From the NCBI GenBank assembly GCA_023132365.1, contig JAGLYJ010000055.1:1-7303 (forward strand): a DNA stretch of 7,303 bases, in the 5' to 3' direction. Below are positions 6,305 to 7,303 of this stretch, piece by piece (within the stretch, counting starts at the first letter, position 1; every line of letters begins with the position of its first letter). The notes under the pieces were generated by a model. That model did not search any database. It was not told the DNA's origin and worked only from the letters and a program-made list of their open reading frames with translations. The stretch comes from Mycoplasmatota bacterium. Its GTDB lineage: Bacteria; Bacillota_I; Bacilli_A; Izemoplasmatales; Hujiaoplasmataceae. The position numbers were made by a program, and so were the translations under genes.

Positions 6305-7196
6305 TTTAAATGAGGATGAAATTGAAGAAATATTAGCCGATCATGAAGAAATGATCAATTCAGCTATAAGTGAAGGTTTAACTGATGAAGAAATAGTAGA
6401 AAAATTTGGTGATCCAAAACATTTGGCAGAAGAATTATCACAGATTTCTGATAAAAATGATTCAGAAGATCCAACCGGAGAAAAAACATTTGGCGATGTT
6501 AAAGATAACTATGATATTTCAATAAAACTAATCAATGAAGATATTCAGTTTTATAGTCATGAAGCAAATGAAATTAAAGTTCTATATTTTGGAAAAAGAG
6601 GGTTTAAACGCTATAAAGTTGAATTTGTTGACAACAAACTTACTATAGAAAGACCTAAAGGCAAGTATATAGGATTTTATTCCAGAGACGAGGGTGGAGA
6701 ATTCAATATATATTTGCCAAAAAGATTAAAGGCTCATGAACTTGTGTTAAAAACTGTCAATGGAGATTTAGAGGTTGGTGGGTTGAGTATTGATCAAGTA
6801 GAACTTCAAGCTACAAATGGAGATTTAGAAATTAATAATCTTCAATCAATTAGTTTCAAAGTAACTACAGTGAACGGTGATATAGAGGTTAAAAATGTAG
6901 CTTGTGATGATTTTATCACTTCAGTTGTCAGTGGTGACATTGAAATATCGGGGTTGACTTGTAAAAATGATGTATATATGAATACTGTATCTGGAGATAT
7001 AGAAATTACTAATTCTACATGTGCTGAGGCCACTTTAAAAACTGTATCAGGCGACCTTAAAGGTACTGAATTCTATCCGGAAGTAGTATCTTTAAAATCT
7101 GTATCTGGAGATATAGACATTAACAATAAAGATAAAAGCAAAAGAATTAAAATTAAAACTAGCAGATCTGTATCTGGAGAAATTAGCATTAATTAA
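6258..7196 (+). CDS. HAAS/DUF1700-type domain plus DUF4097-type beta-repeat protein
   Basis: A 312-residue protein in two parts. Residues 1-62 are a charged helical domain matching the HAAS/DUF1700 type, with EELNKCNLNEDEIEEILADH and EEIVEKFGDPKHLAEEL. After a polar linker, residues ~80-312 are beta-rich and end in eight copies of a T-V-[N/S]-G-[D/E]-[I/L] turn. The central N/S residues are 168, 187, 206, 225, 245, 264, 283 and 306, mostly 19 apart, as in DUF4097 'adhesin-like' proteins and YvlB/LiaX relatives; LiaX acts in antimicrobial-peptide sensing in Enterococcus. This suggests a beta-solenoid with one turn per repeat. No signal peptide, sorting motif or membrane helix is visible, unlike many DUF1700 proteins, so it is probably cytoplasmic or membrane-peripheral. 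The start follows GGGGGA (6245-6250) by 7 nt inside padR, giving a 47-bp overlap. Domain calls are fairly secure; function is unknown, and an envelope-stress role is inference. Confidence 0.82.
   Translation: MKKFMKKLEEELNKCNLNEDEIEEILADHEEMINSAISEGLTDEEIVEKFGDPKHLAEELSQISDKNDSEDPTGEKTFGDVKDNYDISIKLINEDIQFYSHEANEIKVLYFGKRGFKRYKVEFVDNKLTIERPKGKYIGFYSRDEGGEFNIYLPKRLKAHELVLKTVNGDLEVGGLSIDQVELQATNGDLEINNLQSISFKVTTVNGDIEVKNVACDDFITSVVSGDIEISGLTCKNDVYMNTVSGDIEITNSTCAEATLKTVSGDLKGTEFYPEVVSLKSVSGDIDINNKDKSKRIKIKTSRSVSGEISIN
6753..7187 (+). repeat. Eight tandem 19-residue (57-bp) coding repeats
   Basis: Within the DUF4097-type region the motif T-V-[N/S]-G-[D/E]-[I/L] recurs at spacings of 19, 19, 19, 20, 19, 19 and 23 residues. 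The first three units carry NGD, the last five SGD or SGE. DNA identity is highest among the SGD units: the 19-mer ctgtatctggagatataga occurs at 6985-7003 and 7099-7117, and its first 13 bases recur at 7168-7180. This suggests fairly recent duplication or conversion within the array. Confidence 0.85.
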
Positions 7197-7218
7197 TATA
7201 TAAATAATATTAATGGTG

Positions 7219-7224
7219 TATAAT
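7219..7224 (+). promoter_or_regulatory. Possible -10 element for the gene at the right edge
   Basis: TATAAT at 7219-7224 precedes the next ribosome binding site by 8 bp. No good -35 lies at 16-18 bp (the region is ATATAT-like), so this may be a weak promoter or chance in AT-rich DNA. If real, transcription would start near 7231, with a leader of only about 13 nt. No terminator separates this gene from the one upstream, so read-through is also plausible. Confidence 0.35.
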
Positions 7225-7243
7225 AATTACTAGAGGTGATAAA

Positions 7244-7303
7244 ATGCAATTAGTAAATAAATTCAGAGATATGAATAAGAAAATGGAAGCATATAACTAT
7301 GTT
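7244..7303 (+). CDS. Start of an unidentified gene, cut by the right edge
   Basis: An ATG at 7244 follows GAGGTGAT (7233-7240), an excellent match to the anti-Shine-Dalgarno sequence, 3 nt away. The frame stays open for the 20 codons up to the window end. It begins MQLVNKFRDMNKKMEAYN, an amphipathic lysine-rich helix. This weakly resembles the N-terminus of M32-family metallocarboxypeptidases, but 20 residues are too few to assign a family. A real gene is likely because of the ribosome binding site; its function is unknown here. Confidence 0.6.
   Translation, partial: MQLVNKFRDMNKKMEAYNYV

Noticed and set aside
7192..7214. Perfect 8-bp inverted repeat (ATTAATAT / ATATTAAT, 7-nt loop) over the stop codon of the beta-repeat gene.
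   Set aside because: The stem is made only of A-T pairs and is followed by GGTG rather than a T-run, so it is too weak for a terminator and is expected by chance in such AT-rich DNA.

Overview
The window is an AT-rich, gene-dense chromosomal segment with every gene on the + strand. It looks like a low-GC member of the Bacillota/Mycoplasmatota. The evidence is an RNA polymerase delta subunit gene directly upstream of pyrG (the arrangement known from Bacillus), strong GGAGG-type ribosome binding sites, TATAAT promoters and short U-tailed terminators. All tryptophans in the clear reading frames are TGG and TGA serves as a stop, so the code is the standard bacterial one. That argues against Mycoplasma/Spiroplasma and fits an Acholeplasma/Izemoplasma-like or other AT-rich Bacilli lineage. 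This placement is an inference; no marker here fixes the genus.

Layout. (1) 1-1649: two tandem, ATGA-overlapping DHH/DHHA1 phosphoesterases of the NrnA (nanoRNase/pAp phosphatase) type, the first cut by the window edge, closed by an intrinsic terminator. (2) 1681-3415: a separately promoted Na+/phosphate cotransporter fused to a C-terminal PhoU-like domain. (3) 3472-4142: rpoE, the delta subunit, with its own promoter. (4) 4154-5879: pyrG (CTP synthase), with its own promoter and a leader that contains a complete intrinsic terminator just before the ribosome binding site. This is the architecture of the CTP-sensing pyrG attenuator known in Bacillus subtilis, but without the start-site G run. 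(5) 5893-7196: a PadR-family repressor with a perfect 14-bp palindrome inside its own promoter, overlapping by 47 bp a gene that joins an N-terminal HAAS/DUF1700-type helical domain to a DUF4097-type beta-repeat region. (6) 7219-7303: the start of a further gene that runs off the end.

Most of this is conserved housekeeping (RNA turnover, phosphate uptake, transcription, CTP synthesis). The parts worth a second look are the pyrG leader, which offers an alternative hairpin beginning almost exactly at the predicted transcription start; the PadR operator/promoter with an extremely short leader; and the 19-residue periodic repeat protein it probably controls. I do not see a mobile element, CRISPR array, tRNA or rRNA, and no gene-free stretch exceeds 300 bases.
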